Shown here in pieces: positions 1 through 7,068 of a stretch of DNA of 8,447 nucleotides (position 1 is its first letter; each line of letters opens with the position of its first letter). The stretch is from positions 1 to 8,447 of the forward strand of contig DLCS01000115.1 in NCBI GenBank assembly GCA_002480735.1, written 5' to 3'. The DNA is from Bacillaceae bacterium UBA7792. Lineage in GTDB: Bacteria; Bacillota; Bacilli; Bacillales; Cytobacillaceae. Below the pieces are notes generated by a model that saw only the letters and a list, made by a program, of their open reading frames with translations, did not search any database and had not been told where the DNA came from. A program made the position numbers and the translations under genes.

Positions 1-44
1 TACCGAGCAAAACACGTTCATTCCATACGCATAAGGCTAACCAA

Positions 45-752
45 TTACTGTTCTAGCCAATTATAAAACGGGACAGCCTCTGATCTTGTCGTTTGCTCAC
101 CAGCTTGTCCCTTTTGCTGAAGATTTTGATACTGACGGAATTTATTCCCGTAGCTTTTTGCTTGCTCAATGGTTTTAATGCCATTTTTCTTCCATTCAAA
201 TAAAATTCGATCAATATAACGGAAATTTAATTTCCCTGAGATCACCGCTTCTCTTAAAGCGGCTTTAATAATAATCGGTTCATGACGGTCATCGTCCAGC
301 CAGAGAGTAAGTGTTTCACATTCAAAAGGCGAAAGTGGCCTTCCAAACTCCTGTTCAAAAATGGTATATAGATCCATTTCCATTTTCTCTTGATTTTGTG
401 TTTGCTGCTTGTTTTCACTCATTAAGAATTGGTTGATTAATTTGCTCCAAAGGGGTTCAATGCTATATTTTTCATATCGAATTCCTGATTCGGAATACTC
501 CTCCTCAATCGTGATTAATCCTTTTTGAATCAGCCTACGTAGGAGATCAGAGCATTTCGTACTGGAAACGGTCATTCTTGCAGATATTTCAGTTGGTGTT
601 GGAAAGGCATTCCCTTTTTCTATAAAAGCCATGACGTGCAACAGTAAAACTAGTTCCTCTTCATTGATGTTCATTTGTTTATAATGGGTCAACAGCACAG
701 ATGGGAATGAGATTTGCCCCTCTTGCACCCACTTTAAAATATTTTCTTTCAT
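45..752 (-). CDS. dnaD: DNA replication initiation protein DnaD
   Basis: DnaD is a primosome component that acts at oriC and at stalled forks, with DnaB and DnaI, to load the replicative helicase (known for the B. subtilis family). The 235-residue product has the two usual domains. A winged-helix DDBH1 domain covers about residues 15-105, with PTPTEIS and LIQKGLI typical of it. A DDBH2 domain covers about 128-196 and carries the family signature YIDRILFEW at 179-187, followed by KKNGI. A basic, Gln-rich tail follows, ending in VPFYNWLEQ, which I recall as the B. subtilis DnaD C-terminus. I chose the ATG at 752 because GAGGTG lies 7 bases upstream. An in-frame ATG at 782 has no Shine-Dalgarno and would add ten residues unlike the family N-terminus. 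The gene is separated from asnS by a terminator. The 44 bases after its stop show neither a terminator nor a clear next start. Confidence 0.96.
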   Translation of the reverse strand: MKENILKWVQEGQISFPSVLLTHYKQMNINEEELVLLLHVMAFIEKGNAFPTPTEISARMTVSSTKCSDLLRRLIQKGLITIEEEYSESGIRYEKYSIEPLWSKLINQFLMSENKQQTQNQEKMEMDLYTIFEQEFGRPLSPFECETLTLWLDDDRHEPIIIKAALREAVISGKLNFRYIDRILFEWKKNGIKTIEQAKSYGNKFRQYQNLQQKGQAGEQTTRSEAVPFYNWLEQ

Positions 753-759
753 ATTGAGA

Positions 760-765
760 CACCTC
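760..765 (-). promoter_or_regulatory. dnaD ribosome binding site
   Basis: On the minus strand GAGGTG sits 7 bases before the ATG at 752. It decides the dnaD start, because nothing resembling a Shine-Dalgarno precedes the alternative ATG at 782. Confidence 0.8.
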
Positions 766-772
766 TCACCTA

Positions 773-781
773 AGTATATCA
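773..781 (-). promoter_or_regulatory. Possible extended -10 promoter for dnaD
   Basis: The minus strand reads TGATATACT, a TGn extension plus a -10 with 5 of 6 consensus bases. No -35 of the TTGACA type is found at 16-18 bases upstream. Transcription from here would begin near 766-767 and leave a leader of only about 14 bases, barely including the Shine-Dalgarno. That makes the site possible but doubtful. The terminator after asnS is the reason to look for a separate promoter here. Confidence 0.25.
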
Positions 782-840
782 TGAAGTTGGACTTGCTAGG
801 TATGGAGAAAAATTATCCTTCTATTTTCCAAGGAGAAAGT

Positions 841-869
841 AAAAAAGTCCGCTGTTATAGCGAACTTTT
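841..869 (-). terminator. Rho-independent terminator after asnS
   Basis: Starting 10 bases after the asnS stop codon, the minus strand forms an 11-base-pair stem (AAAAGTTCGCT pairing with AGCGGACTTTT, one T-G wobble) around the loop ATAAC. The 3' arm runs into a T6 tract at 841-846. Shape, T-run and position all fit an intrinsic terminator closing the ypmB-aspB-asnS transcript. Confidence 0.9.
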
Positions 870-879
870 CACCTATACA

Positions 880-2175
880 TTAAGGATATAAACGGTTTAA
901 AAGTCTTGGGAATGGAATGGTTTCACGAACATGCTCTACTCCGCTCACCCAAGCGACCGTTCTTTCAAGCCCCAGTCCAAAGCCAGAATGTGGAACGGCT
1001 CCATATTTACATAAATCTAAATACCACTGATAGTTTTCTAATGGAAGATGATGCTCTTCAATTCTTTGCTTCATTAAATCATAATCGTGAATCCGCTCAG
1101 AGCCTCCGATAATTTCACCATAGCCCTCAGGCGCAATCAAGTCTGCACAAAGGACAACATCGTCACGCTCAGCATCTGGCTGCATATAGAAAGGCTTTAT
1201 CCCAATCGGATATTTTGTAATAAAGACTGGCTTGTCGAAGCTTTCAGCAATCGCAGTCTCATGTGGAGCACCGAAATCATCTCCCCATTGAATATCGTCA
1301 AAGCCCTTCTCGTGAAGAAGCTTGATCGCATCATCATAGCTAATACGTGGGAATGGGGCTTTAATATTTTCTAGCTTGCTTGTATCTCTGCCAAGGGTTT
1401 TAAGCTCAATTTGACAATTCTTAAGAACGCTTTGAACGATGTAAGAAACATATTGCTCCTGTACCTCTAAGCTCTCTTCAAATTCAACAAAAGCCATCTC
1501 AGGCTCAATCATCCAGAACTCAATAAGATGACGGCGAGTTTTTGATTTTTCTGCACGGAACGTTGGTCCGAAGGAGAACACCTTCCCTAGAGCCATCGCA
1601 GCTGCTTCCATGTAAAGCTGTCCACTTTGAGAGAGATAAGCATCCTCATCAAAATATTTCGTAGCAAAAAGCTCTGTCGTACCCTCAGGGGCACTACCTG
1701 TTAGGATCGGTGGATCGACTTTGACAAAGCCCTGTTCATTAAAGAATTCATAGGTTGCACGGATGAGCTCATTCCGAATTTTCATGACAGCATGCTGACG
1801 GCGGGAACGCAACCAAAGATGACGATGGTCCATTAAGAATTCTGTACCATGCTCCTTTGGAGTGATTGGATAATCGACAGAATGATGAAGAATCTCCAAA
1901 CCTCTTACAAGCAGCTCATAGCCAAGCGGTGAGCGTTCGTCTTTCTGAACAATACCAGTCACATAAACAGATGATTCTTGCGTCACGGATTTAGCCGCTT
2001 GAAATAGCTCCTCTGGAACCTTTTCCTTTACGAGAACGCCCTGAATAAATCCGGTTCCATCCCGTAATTGTAGGAAAGCGATCTTTCCGCTTGACCGTTT
2101 ATTCGCAATCCATGCTCCAATTTTAACTTCTTGATCGACATATTTGTGAACTTGTGAAATAGTTGTTTTGATCAA
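880..2175 (-). CDS. asnS: Asparaginyl-tRNA synthetase AsnS
   Basis: This class IIb aminoacyl-tRNA synthetase charges tRNA(Asn) with asparagine in the cytoplasm, using ATP. The 431-residue protein has an N-terminal OB-fold anticodon-binding domain (about 17-95, including [14 protein letters not shown]). The class II catalytic core follows. Motif 2 is [16 protein letters not shown] (206-221), and motif 3 is [14 protein letters not shown] (396-409) with the ATP-binding arginine at 405. The segment [12 protein letters not shown] (182-193) is typical of AsnRS and the related AspRS. Length agrees with B. subtilis AsnS (about 430 residues). The start codon is TTG, supported by GGAGG 10 bases upstream and by family alignment at the sequence [11 protein letters not shown]. 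It lies 41 bases downstream of aspB with no terminator between, so the two are probably co-transcribed. No T-box leader is present before it. Confidence 0.98.
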   Translation of the reverse strand: MIKTTISQVHKYVDQEVKIGAWIANKRSSGKIAFLQLRDGTGFIQGVLVKEKVPEELFQAAKSVTQESSVYVTGIVQKDERSPLGYELLVRGLEILHHSVDYPITPKEHGTEFLMDHRHLWLRSRRQHAVMKIRNELIRATYEFFNEQGFVKVDPPILTGSAPEGTTELFATKYFDEDAYLSQSGQLYMEAAAMALGKVFSFGPTFRAEKSKTRRHLIEFWMIEPEMAFVEFEESLEVQEQYVSYIVQSVLKNCQIELKTLGRDTSKLENIKAPFPRISYDDAIKLLHEKGFDDIQWGDDFGAPHETAIAESFDKPVFITKYPIGIKPFYMQPDAERDDVVLCADLIAPEGYGEIIGGSERIHDYDLMKQRIEEHHLPLENYQWYLDLCKYGAVPHSGFGLGLERTVAWVSGVEHVRETIPFPRLLNRLYP

Positions 2176-2185
2176 TGTCCTAATA

Positions 2186-2190
2186 CCTCC
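2186..2190 (-). promoter_or_regulatory. asnS ribosome binding site
   Basis: Minus-strand GGAGG lies 10 bases before the TTG at 2175. It supports this rare start codon, since no ATG or GTG nearby would give the expected N-terminus. Confidence 0.75.
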
Positions 2191-2216
2191 AAAAACTTAA
2201 AAACATAATAGCTATA

Positions 2217-3407
2217 TTAATTTAATTTGCTTTCGACGAATTGCCCAATTCTTGCTACCGCTGCTTCTAAAACATCTAGGGATGTTGCATAGGATAAGCG
2301 AATATTATCAGGGGAGCCAAACCCAGAGCCCGGCACAACGGCGACCATTGCTTCCTCTAATAGAGCAGTGGCGAACTCATCAACGGTTGAAAAACCTGAG
2401 AGTGTTGCCGCTTCTTTTACATTAGGATACAGGTAGAAGGCTCCCTGTGGCTTGATGCAAGAAATTCCCGGAATCGCTACAAGCTTATCATAAATCACAT
2501 TGAGACGATGTTCAAATGCTTCTTTCATTTCCTCAACCGCAGCCTGAGAACCTTCATACGCAGCAATGGCGCCATATTGAGCTGTTGTCGTTGGGTTGGA
2601 CGTACTATGGCTTGCAAGATTGACCATCGCCTTTATAATGGTTCCGTTCCCTGCAGCAAAACCGATTCTCCACCCTGTCATGGAATGGGATTTAGAAACC
2701 CCATTAATAATAATCGTCTGCTCCTTAAGCTCAGGGGAAAGCTCGGCGATGGAAACATGCTTATTGTCACCATAGATGAGCTTCTCATAAATCTCATCGG
2801 AGACAATGAGTACATTCTTTTCAAGGCAAACCTTCCCAAGTGCTTGTAGCTCATCCGCAGTATAAACCATCCCGGTAGGATTGCTTGGAGAATTTATGAT
2901 TACCGCTTTCGTTTTTTCGGTAATGGCACCTGCAAGCTGCTCAGGTGTAATTTTGAAATCATTTGATTCCAAGCCTTCGACAAAAATCGGTTTTCCACCA
3001 GCTAGTTTCACTTGCTCTGGATAGCTAACCCAATAAGGGACAGGAATGATGACCTCATCTCCCTCATCAAGGAGTACTTGAAAAAGGGTATACAAGGCAT
3101 GCTTGGCCCCGCTTGTGACAATAATTTCATTTGGTTTATAATCAAGCCCTTGATCGACCTTAAATTTGTTGATGATGGCATTAATAAGTCTTGCGAGACC
3201 AGCAGAAGGAGTATACTTTGTATGTCCTTCATTCATTGAAGCGGTCGCCGCATCAATAATATGCTGCGGGGTGTTAAAATCAGGTTCCCCTGCCCCCAAG
3301 CCAATGATGTCATGACCTTCTGCTTTAAGCTGCTTCGCTTTTGCCGTAATGGCCAATGTCGCAGATGGGGTTAATGCTTTAACTCTCCCTGCTAGTTGAA
3401 TTTCCAT
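2217..3407 (-). CDS. aspB: Aspartate aminotransferase AspB (PLP-dependent, class I)
   Basis: The enzyme interconverts aspartate plus 2-oxoglutarate with oxaloacetate plus glutamate, using pyridoxal phosphate, in the cytoplasm. The 396-residue protein shows fold-type I aminotransferase residues in order: GAGEPDFNTP (38-47) near the N-terminus, W126 in PYWVSYP stacking on the cofactor, N176 in SPSNPTG, D204 in VSDEIYEK, the Schiff-base lysine K239 in GVSKSHSMTGWRIGF, and R370 in NIRLSYATS binding the substrate alpha-carboxylate. Residue roles are known from the family. The overall pattern and the neighbours (ypmB before, asnS after) match the subgroup Ib aspartate aminotransferase of bacilli. 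The ATG start has GGGAGG at 3416-3421, 8 bases upstream. It follows ypmB by only 24 bases, so the two are likely in one operon. Some family members also accept other amino acids, so exact substrate range is not proven here. Confidence 0.96.
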   Translation of the reverse strand: MEIQLAGRVKALTPSATLAITAKAKQLKAEGHDIIGLGAGEPDFNTPQHIIDAATASMNEGHTKYTPSAGLARLINAIINKFKVDQGLDYKPNEIIVTSGAKHALYTLFQVLLDEGDEVIIPVPYWVSYPEQVKLAGGKPIFVEGLESNDFKITPEQLAGAITEKTKAVIINSPSNPTGMVYTADELQALGKVCLEKNVLIVSDEIYEKLIYGDNKHVSIAELSPELKEQTIIINGVSKSHSMTGWRIGFAAGNGTIIKAMVNLASHSTSNPTTTAQYGAIAAYEGSQAAVEEMKEAFEHRLNVIYDKLVAIPGISCIKPQGAFYLYPNVKEAATLSGFSTVDEFATALLEEAMVAVVPGSGFGSPDNIRLSYATSLDVLEAAVARIGQFVESKLN

Positions 3408-3431
3408 TATTTTTTCCTCCCAAGAAAAAAA

Positions 3432-3911
3432 TCATAAATTTTGTATATCTTTTAACCATTCTCCGGTTTCAAAATCAACATAATAATAATTGATTAAGTC
3501 ATCATTGGAGCGGTAATAGATTTCCCAAAGTGGAATGTTCTTTTCCATGCCTAGCTTTACAGTCATGACTTCTGCAGGTTTTTTCTTGTCATACAGCCTC
3601 TGAATGGCCTCTTTTTTACTTATGCCATCCTTCTTTCTTTTGACAATGATTTTGCGATTATCCTCTTTCTCGGGGATCCAAGCAATTAATTTCTCTCCAG
3701 AATCATCGGTTCCCTCAACAATATAATAGCTGCTGGAGCCATTGTAGATAGAAAAATCATTAATGGTTGTAATTTCTGTTTCCTTTAAGGCGATGGCCTC
3801 TGCCTTGGACTTATCCGTTCTTAAGGGCTCAAGCGCATTTATGTATATATTAATCACAATACCAATCACTACTACAATGACAATAGAAACAATCCAAATC
3901 CACTTCTTCAT
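3432..3911 (-). CDS. tseB: Membrane-anchored cell-wall elongation protein TseB (YpmB)
   Basis: The product is 159 residues. It has a short basic N-terminus (MKKW), one hydrophobic segment at about residues 4-25 acting as an uncleaved signal-anchor, and then an extracytoplasmic domain. The outer part looks like two small PepSY/cystatin-like units (about 35-82 and 90-155); each has the pattern of a charged helix containing A(I)xLK or EAIQRLY followed by strands such as YYIVEG and LWEIYYR. The C-terminal YVDFETGEWLKDI resembles the end of B. subtilis YpmB as I recall it. In B. subtilis this protein, renamed TseB, is reported to act in lateral wall elongation with the penicillin-binding protein PBP2A. 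That function is inferred here from family and position before aspB. I place the start at 3911; an in-frame ATG at 3947 would add 12 residues but lacks a Shine-Dalgarno. Confidence 0.88.
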   Translation of the reverse strand: MKKWIWIVSIVIVVVIGIVINIYINALEPLRTDKSKAEAIALKETEITTINDFSIYNGSSSYYIVEGTDDSGEKLIAWIPEKEDNRKIIVKRKKDGISKKEAIQRLYDKKKPAEVMTVKLGMEKNIPLWEIYYRSNDDLINYYYVDFETGEWLKDIQNL

Positions 3912-3923
3912 CGCTTGATCGTG

Positions 3924-3929
3924 CCCTCC
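3924..3929 (-). promoter_or_regulatory. ypmB/tseB ribosome binding site
   Basis: Minus-strand GGAGGG lies 12 bases before the ATG at 3911, a slightly long spacing. A second strong site, AGGAGG at 3939-3944, lies further upstream. It falls just inside the reading frame that would begin at 3947, so it cannot serve that start. Both point to initiation at 3911. Confidence 0.6.
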
Positions 3930-4033
3930 AAATTTCTTCCTCCTCATGACTACAATATTTGTTAATCATAGATGGTTCACTTTAGGTCAAAATAAACTTA
4001 AGTAATTGATACAAAAGCCTTGATTCTAGAAAC

Positions 4034-4042
4034 ATTATATCA
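4034..4042 (-). promoter_or_regulatory. Extended -10 sigma-A promoter for ypmB-aspB-asnS
   Basis: The minus strand reads TGATATAAT: a perfect TATAAT with the TGn extension. The best -35 matches at 17-19 bases upstream (TTAATG region near 4059-4064) are poor, which extended -10 promoters tolerate. Transcription would start near 4027, giving a leader of about 115 bases before the ypmB ATG at 3911. I see no riboswitch or T-box in that leader. Confidence 0.65.
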
Positions 4043-4106
4043 GTTTGATTCGAAAAATCATTAATAATTTCCCAAAATAAAATAACTTTTAGTCCACACA
4101 CTCTTT

Positions 4107-4134
4107 GGCCGCGCTCCATGCGCGGCTTCTTTTA
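4107..4134 (+). terminator. Hairpin terminator facing the plus strand, next to the dinG 3' end
   Basis: A perfect 7-base-pair G+C-only stem (GCCGCGC at 4108-4114, GCGCGGC at 4120-4126) encloses the loop TCCAT, extendable by a G-T wobble. On the plus strand it is followed by TTCTTTTAT, an acceptable T-run. On the minus strand, the direction of dinG, it is followed by CAAAGAGTG, which is not a T-run. By sequence it therefore terminates plus-strand transcripts running toward dinG. It may still act as a 3'-end hairpin for the dinG mRNA. No plus-strand gene is visible upstream of it. Confidence 0.65.
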
Positions 4135-4142
4135 TAAACAGC

Positions 4143-6938
4143 TTACATCCACTCATGAATCAGGTCGAGGGTTTCATTGATGTCAAGTTTTTTCAAAGGC
4201 ACTTTTGGGATCGACTGTAAAAAAGCTTTCCCGTATGTGGTTGTGTATAATCTCTTGTCAAACACGACCACCAAACCTCGATCCTCACTTGAACGGATCA
4301 AGCGCCCAAACCCTTGCTTAAAGCGAATAACCGCTTCCGGCAACGAATAATCAGAAAAAGCATTTCCGCCATTTCTCTTGATTAACTGTGATTTCGCATC
4401 AGTGATCGGCTCATTTGGCGCGGAGAAGGGCAGTCTGACCATAATGAGACAGGATAAATCCTCACCTGGGATATCAATTCCCTCCCAGAAGCTGTTGGTT
4501 CCCAAAAGAATGGCTTTTTCGAATCGTTGAAAGCTTCGGGTAAGCCTTGTCCGACTTCCTCCCGTAATCCCTTGTCCAATAAGAACATAATCATCTAGCA
4601 GTCCACTTTCTTTTAAAAGGGTATAGGTTCTTTTCAGCATATCATAGGAAGTAAAAAGAATTAGCATTCGGCCTTTTGTTGCTTCTGCGATGGAAATGAT
4701 ATGCTCCGAAATGGCCGCTACATATTCATCGACTGGAACAGCATTCACCTCTGGTAAATCTGTCTGAACGATTAACTGTACCTGGTTCTCATAATCAAAT
4801 GGAGAGTCAATCCTCTCAGTTTCACAATCGAACGCATCAAGCCCTAATTCCCTCCTAATGTAATCAAAGGAATTCTTGACTGAAAGGGTTGCCGATGTTA
4901 GAACAACACTTTTCTTTTTATCAAAAAAATGCTCCTTTAACGAGCTGGATATGGAAATAGGTTGGGTGTAGATGGTCGTGGCATTTTGGGCAGCTCTTAC
5001 ATCCATTTCAATCCAGGTGACAAATTCCTCTTCCTGAACCAGAATGATTTTCCTGAGCATTTCACATAAATGTTGAAGCTTCTTATGAAATGCCAATAGT
5101 CCCGAGATGACCACCTTTTCGTTAGCTGTTAACATCGCATTTTGTAATGCTGTCACACTCTTCTCTATATACTCCATCAAATCCTTGAGAACAAAAAGCA
5201 TTCGTTCTCCACAGGCTTTGACCGCCATCCATTCCATAGATGACTCCCCGTCGCTTAATCGATAGGTGACCCGATTGCTCCCTGTAGGCTTGCGAACCTT
5301 TTTTGTTGCAAGGATAGCAACGGTCTTAAAAAATTCATCCACCTCATATACCAACTGATTAAACAGCTGGTTGACCTCGAAGGAATGGAGGCTATCCGGG
5401 CGTAGCTCCGGTATTTTTTCGCTTAATAGCTTATCTAATTGATATTGGAATGCCTTTTCTTCATATTGACCAAACTGGCTGAGTAGCATTCTAACCTGCA
5501 AATAGTCCAATGAATGACCGAAATACTTACTTGCTGCTTTTTCAAAATGATGACCCTCATCTAAAATACAATAGCCAAATTCGGGGAGAATAGCATTTTC
5601 CGAAATGAGATCAACAAGGAGAAAAGAATGGTTGGTAATGACGAAATCAGCTGATTGAGCTGCATTTCTTGCCCGGTAATAGAAGTCATATGGGGACCAA
5701 GATTTATGCTGGTCAAAATTATGATCATGGCTAATTTTTTCCCAAAATAATGATCCACCGCTGGATAAATTGAGCTCGTCCCTATCACCGGTTTCTGTTT
5801 CCATTAGCCATATGAGAATTTGCATTTTCGACAGGCTGATATCATAATTATCGTCTTCTACTTTTAGGGAATGGACAAATTTTGTAATATCAATATAATG
5901 TGTTCTCCCTTTTAAAAGAACAGCTTTTATTGGATAGGGTAGCATTTTTTGCAATAAAGGAAGATCCTTTTTCATCAGCTGCTCTTGAAGCTGCGTTGTG
6001 TATGTACTTATCACGATCGTTTCCTTTAATTGGCTCGTTAGTATGGCAGCTGGGAGCAAATAAGCCATCGACTTACCAACACCCGTCCCCGCTTCAATAA
6101 GAGCATGTCTATGGGCAGAGAAAGCCCGAAATACGGTATCCATCATTTGAAATTGTCCCGGTCTCTTTTCAAACTGCTCAAATGCCTTCTGAAATAGCTG
6201 TTCTTTGTCAGCTTCATCTTCTGGATAATCGAGTGAAGGTCGCTGAATATTCTCGTCCGGTTCGGTCAAAGGCGTTAATAGTATCCCCCTATGTAATTCA
6301 AGTGTATAAGGGGCCTCATCAATGGTTTGTTCCTTCTCAACCACTAAATCCTCTAAGAGAAGAGAAATATCACTTTTTAACCCATGGGAATGCTTGAGCA
6401 ATTGAGTAAGAGTAAGCCTCGGCAAGCTCTGTAGCTTTTTCAGCAAAATAATAAATAGCTCAGCTGTCACATAGGCATCACTGTCGGCCTGATGGGGACG
6501 ATCATGGTCTAATCCTTCCTGGACAGCAAGATCATTTAGCTTATATCCATCTGCTGAAGGAAATAAAAATCTTGCCATTTCTACCGTATCTAACACGGGC
6601 CCGAGGAACCCTTCATAGCCTGCTTCCACTAATTCTTCCTGAAGGAATGAAAGATCGAACAACACATTATGAGCAACGAAATAAGCCTCGTCAAGAAGAG
6701 CGAGCACCCGAGGAGCAATTTCCGCAAAGGTTGGGGCTTGACTTACCATCTCATCCGAAAGACCTGTAAGTTCTTCAATGAAAAGAGGGATTTCCCTCTC
6801 TGGATTTATTAATGTAGAAAATTGCTCCATGATCACATCATTTTCAACAACCACAGCAGCAATTTGAATAATTCTATCTCCCTTTTTTGGTGAATTTCCG
6901 GTTGTTTCTAAATCCACCACTACATATTTGTTGCTCAC
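4143..6938 (-). CDS. dinG: DinG-family exonuclease-helicase fusion
   Basis: This 931-residue protein, the same size as I recall for B. subtilis DinG, joins two enzymes. Residues 1-165 form a DEDDh 3'-5' exonuclease of the DnaQ type: D9 and E11 in VVDLETTG, D95 in HNVLFDLSF, and H149 with D154 in HQADSDA. Residues about 245-931 form a superfamily 2 XPD/DinG-like helicase: Walker A AGTGVGKS (283-290), box II DEGH (460-463), TSATL (681-685), motif V GTNSFWEGIDIPGE (813-826) and motif VI QGFGRLIRSSEDRG (875-888). There is no cysteine between residues 290 and 456, so the Fe-S cluster of E. coli DinG is absent, as in other Firmicute members. The S. aureus homologue is reported to be an exonuclease without detectable helicase activity. 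The start is GTG, with GAGGTG 6 bases upstream. I saw no LexA-type operator upstream, so SOS control is unsupported. A role in DNA repair or replication is inferred. Confidence 0.95.
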   Translation of the reverse strand: MSNKYVVVDLETTGNSPKKGDRIIQIAAVVVENDVIMEQFSTLINPEREIPLFIEELTGLSDEMVSQAPTFAEIAPRVLALLDEAYFVAHNVLFDLSFLQEELVEAGYEGFLGPVLDTVEMARFLFPSADGYKLNDLAVQEGLDHDRPHQADSDAYVTAELFIILLKKLQSLPRLTLTQLLKHSHGLKSDISLLLEDLVVEKEQTIDEAPYTLELHRGILLTPLTEPDENIQRPSLDYPEDEADKEQLFQKAFEQFEKRPGQFQMMDTVFRAFSAHRHALIEAGTGVGKSMAYLLPAAILTSQLKETIVISTYTTQLQEQLMKKDLPLLQKMLPYPIKAVLLKGRTHYIDITKFVHSLKVEDDNYDISLSKMQILIWLMETETGDRDELNLSSGGSLFWEKISHDHNFDQHKSWSPYDFYYRARNAAQSADFVITNHSFLLVDLISENAILPEFGYCILDEGHHFEKAASKYFGHSLDYLQVRMLLSQFGQYEEKAFQYQLDKLLSEKIPELRPDSLHSFEVNQLFNQLVYEVDEFFKTVAILATKKVRKPTGSNRVTYRLSDGESSMEWMAVKACGERMLFVLKDLMEYIEKSVTALQNAMLTANEKVVISGLLAFHKKLQHLCEMLRKIILVQEEEFVTWIEMDVRAAQNATTIYTQPISISSSLKEHFFDKKKSVVLTSATLSVKNSFDYIRRELGLDAFDCETERIDSPFDYENQVQLIVQTDLPEVNAVPVDEYVAAISEHIISIAEATKGRMLILFTSYDMLKRTYTLLKESGLLDDYVLIGQGITGGSRTRLTRSFQRFEKAILLGTNSFWEGIDIPGEDLSCLIMVRLPFSAPNEPITDAKSQLIKRNGGNAFSDYSLPEAVIRFKQGFGRLIRSSEDRGLVVVFDKRLYTTTYGKAFLQSIPKVPLKKLDINETLDLIHEWM

Positions 6939-6944
6939 TTAAAA

Positions 6945-6950
6945 CACCTC
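6945..6950 (-). promoter_or_regulatory. dinG ribosome binding site
   Basis: Minus-strand GAGGTG lies 6 bases before the GTG start at 6938. It supports initiation at GTG, directly before the conserved N-terminal sequence NKYVVVDLETTG. Confidence 0.75.
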
Positions 6951-7006
6951 AGATCCCTCATCTAAACATAAAAATGAAGGAGTTCTTAATAATTTCTAAT
7001 GCTATT

Positions 7007-7034
7007 ACTTTAACACAAACAGGATTGAAGTTAA
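7007..7034 (-). promoter_or_regulatory. Weak candidate promoter for dinG
   Basis: On the minus strand TTAACT (7029-7034, 4 of 6 bases of -35) and TAAAGT (7007-7012, 4 of 6 of -10) are 16 bases apart. The -35 overlaps the T-run of the panD terminator. The match is poor. I list it because dinG follows a terminator and should need its own promoter, and this is the best pair I found between 6939 and 7036. Confidence 0.2.
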
Positions 7035-7056
7035 AAGACCCCTTTCATAAGGGGTC
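7033..7056 (-). terminator. Rho-independent terminator after panD
   Basis: The minus strand has a perfect 8-base-pair stem (GACCCCTT pairing with AAGGGGTC) around the loop ATGA, followed by TTTT. It begins 12 bases after the panD stop codon. It closes the panB-panC-panD transcript and separates it from dinG. The T-run is short, so some read-through into dinG is possible. Confidence 0.8.
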
Positions 7057-7068
7057 CTCCAAAAAAAA

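Noticed and set aside
1..44. Possible start of nth (endonuclease III) after dnaD, for example the ATG at 19-21.
   Set aside because: There is no Shine-Dalgarno, and the seven visible codons (MNVFCSV) do not match an Nth N-terminus. nth is likely beyond the edge, but the window does not show it.
2508..2849. Plus-strand open frame of 113 codons inside aspB.
   Set aside because: It lies entirely within the strongly supported aspB coding region and has no recognisable domain or ribosome binding site.
3850..3969. Minus-strand cysteine-rich open frame of 39 codons (begins MINKYCSHEEEE), overlapping the ypmB start in another frame.
   Set aside because: It has no convincing ribosome binding site. 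Its last half is simply the out-of-frame reading of the ypmB membrane segment, which explains the Cys-rich look.
4006..4024. Short direct repeat TTGAT ... TTGAT (14-base period) in the ypmB leader.
   Set aside because: Two five-base copies in AT-rich DNA are expected by chance, and they do not line up with the promoter as an operator.
3912..4033. T-box or other amino-acid-sensing leader upstream of the operon that contains asnS.
   Set aside because: The leader from the predicted start is only about 115 bases, has no terminator hairpin before ypmB and no T-box-type conserved sequence.
3982..4119. Minus-strand open frame of 45 codons (begins MERGQRVCGLK) in the dinG-ypmB spacer, at first a ypmA candidate.
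   Set aside because: Its ATG is in the loop of the 4107-4126 hairpin, it has no Shine-Dalgarno, it runs across the ypmB promoter, and its sequence does not resemble YpmA as I recall it.
6939..7036. SOS (LexA) operator expected from the name dinG.
   Set aside because: No CGAAC-N4-GTTCG-like palindrome is present upstream of dinG; the GAAC at about 6982-6985 has no matching half.
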